Assembly: GCA_031258195.1 (NCBI GenBank)
Contig: JAIRNF010000037.1
Location: 1 to 64,000 of the forward strand
Direction: 5' to 3'
DNA from: Prevotellaceae bacterium
Lineage (GTDB): Bacteria; Bacteroidota; Bacteroidia; Bacteroidales; UBA932
Length of the DNA: 64,000 nt
Shown: in pieces, positions 62,643 to 64,000 of the stretch
Layout of the letters: the number at the start of each line of letters is the position of its first letter
How positions within the stretch are numbered: position 1 is the first letter of the stretch
Program-made: the position numbers and the translations under genes
Notes under the pieces: generated by a model
Databases searched by the model: none
The model's input: only the letters and a program-made list of their open reading frames with translations
Told to the model about the DNA's origin: nothing

Positions 62643-64000
62643 TTATTCTATTCCCATATCATCAGTTACTGCTTCTATTTTCTTGTCTGTAAGGGCAGAT
62701 ACTTTTTCGAAATCTTCTTTACTGTTTAATTCTTGGCGAACACCAATATAAAACTTAATCTTGGGTTCTGTCCCTGAAGGGCGAATGGAAACCATCGTAT
62801 CATCGCGTGTTACAAACTGTAGCACGTCAGATTTTGGTAATGGAATTTCATATCGTAAATCGCTTATTAAATCTATAGTTTCGGAATTTAGATAATCATG
62901 TATCAATACAACATCCGAGCCGGCAATAGTTTGAGGATATTCCGAACGGAGTTTTTTCATCATTGCCTGTATCTGTTCCCGTCCGTCCTTCCCCTTCTTT
63001 GTAAGTGATACCAGCTTTTCTTTAAAGAAACCATACTTGCTATAAATATCTGTTAGCAGTTCATACAGCGTCTTATTCTGATCTTTAGTCCAAGCAGCGA
63101 TTTCTGCAATCATAGCACAGCTCATTACGGCATCTTTGTCTCTAACAAATTCGCCCGTAAGATAGCCGTAGCTTTCTTCTCCGCCGCCAATAAACTGCTT
63201 AGTACCTTCATAATTGCGAATTACCTCTGCTATATATTTAAAACCTGTAAGAACGTTGTAGCAGGGAACATCGAAATCATTGGCAATCTTACTAAGCAAG
63301 TCAGTTGTAACAATAGTTTTAACGATGTACTCTTTACCCGTAAGCTTATTATTTTCTTTCCATTTGTATAGTAAATAGTATATAAGTATTACTGCTGTTT
63401 GATTTCCGTTAAGTAGTACCATATTATTCTTAGTATCTCTAACGGCAATACCTACTCTATCGGCATCGGGGTCTGTAGCCATAACCAATTCGGCACTTAC
63501 TTCGTGTGCTTTATCTATAGCCATCTTTAGCGCGGATGCTTCTTCGGGGTTAGGAGATTGTACTGTTGGAAAATTACCGTCAATAACATCTTGTTCCGGA
63601 ATATGAATAATATTGCTAAAGCCAAACCGCCCGAGCGCTTGCGGAACAAGCGATACACCCGTACCATGTATCGGGGTATATATAATCTTCATATCCTTAT
63701 ATTTGGCAATAGCTTTTGGAGATAGAGAGAGTTCTGCCACTTTTGATAAGTAAGCATCATCTACTTCTTTACCGATGGTATGTATAAGCTGTTTATCGCC
63801 ATTAAATCTTACACTGTCAATGCTTTGTATGGCGTTAACTTCTGTAATTATATTCTTATCGTGAGGCGGAGTTACCTGTGCGCCATCTTCCCAATATACC
63901 TTATATCCGTTATATTCTTTAGGGTTATGTGAAGCTGTAATTACAATTCCACTTTTACAATGTAAGTAACGTACAGCAAAGCTAAGTTCGGGTGTAGGGC
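62643..64000 (-). CDS. Phosphoglucomutase/phosphomannomutase (alpha-D-phosphohexomutase), 5' end outside window
   Basis: Interconverts hexose 1- and 6-phosphates; the frame is open from the right edge, so the N-terminus is missing and the ATG at 63740 is internal. The partial sequence holds the active-site phosphoserine motif ITASHNPKEYNGYKVYWEDG, the metal-binding loop ATDPDADRVGIAV, the sugar-binding GGEESYGYLTGEF (with FIGGGEESYG), and the phosphate-binding end SIRPSGTEPKIKFYI. The order and spacing fit the PgcA/PMM type II family of about 580 residues. It converges with tilS. Choice between glucose and mannose cannot be made. Confidence 0.93.
   Translation of the reverse strand, partial: PTPELSFAVRYLHCKSGIVITASHNPKEYNGYKVYWEDGAQVTPPHDKNIITEVNAIQSIDSVRFNGDKQLIHTIGKEVDDAYLSKVAELSLSPKAIAKYKDMKIIYTPIHGTGVSLVPQALGRFGFSNIIHIPEQDVIDGNFPTVQSPNPEEASALKMAIDKAHEVSAELVMATDPDADRVGIAVRDTKNNMVLLNGNQTAVILIYYLLYKWKENNKLTGKEYIVKTIVTTDLLSKIANDFDVPCYNVLTGFKYIAEVIRNYEGTKQFIGGGEESYGYLTGEFVRDKDAVMSCAMIAEIAAWTKDQNKTLYELLTDIYSKYGFFKEKLVSLTKKGKDGREQIQAMMKKLRSEYPQTIAGSDVVLIHDYLNSETIDLISDLRYEIPLPKSDVLQFVTRDDTMVSIRPSGTEPKIKFYIGVRQELNSKEDFEKVSALTDKKIEAVTDDMGIE

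Overview
This 64 kb window looks like the chromosome of a member of the Bacteroidales. The signs are TAnnTTTG-type promoters, an S46 dipeptidyl-peptidase of the Dpp11 type, DUF4491 and DUF4468 proteins, SusC-free TonB and FadL outer-membrane receptors, KDO synthesis genes, an archaeal-type ProS and an abundant family of intergenic palindromes. The [FeFe] hydrogenase points to a fermentative, anaerobic lifestyle. Species and habitat cannot be fixed from the sequence.

Layout. Positions 1-4,650 are accessory DNA that ends exactly in the 3' end of a tRNA-Thr gene. It holds a Cro/C1-type regulator, a decayed tyrosine recombinase, a two-gene BcgI-like restriction-modification system (nuclease-methylase fusion plus specificity subunit) and the C-terminal stump of an S24-type repressor cut off at the tRNA. 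From 4.7 to 28 kb there are housekeeping and envelope genes: peroxiredoxin, tatA-tatC, dnaK, panB, a TonB-dependent receptor, a DUF4491 protein, a PBP4-like peptidase, a beta-lactamase-fold hydrolase, a long repetitive secreted protein ending in a TonB C-terminal domain, glyA, lpd, pyrB and a YigZ/IMPACT protein. From 28 to 43 kb come nhaC, an LTA-synthase-like phosphotransferase, dpp11, maf, kdsC, a DUF2520 dehydrogenase, rarA, kdsA, an Eis-like acetyltransferase and an S41 protease. KdsA and KdsC, two steps of KDO synthesis, lie about 3 kb apart on opposite strands.

From 43.0 to 48.2 kb lies a degraded block. A DUF255 thioredoxin-domain gene, a ROK sugar kinase and a UPF0309/SIS-domain gene each carry several lesions, while the MFS transporter between them is intact. 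From 48.4 to 64 kb there are a group B-like monomeric [FeFe] hydrogenase, a MalY/PatB C-S lyase, WbqC, a FadL-type porin, a Ser-rich lipoprotein, proS, an M49-like metallopeptidase, a BamA-like outer-membrane protein, tilS and a phosphohexomutase that runs off the window.

Two patterns cross the whole window. First, ten copies of a palindromic REP/MITE-like element (arms of about 22-33 bp) sit between genes, always next to at least one gene 3' end. The two arms of a copy change together from copy to copy. Second, at least seven non-essential genes carry frameshifts, mostly in or beside short homopolymers, while all the essential genes are intact. That favours real gene decay over random sequencing error, although individual lesions could still be errors. 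One coding sequence (DUF4491) seems to lack a standard start codon, and dnaK has a near-consensus sigma-54-like promoter with tandem upstream repeats.
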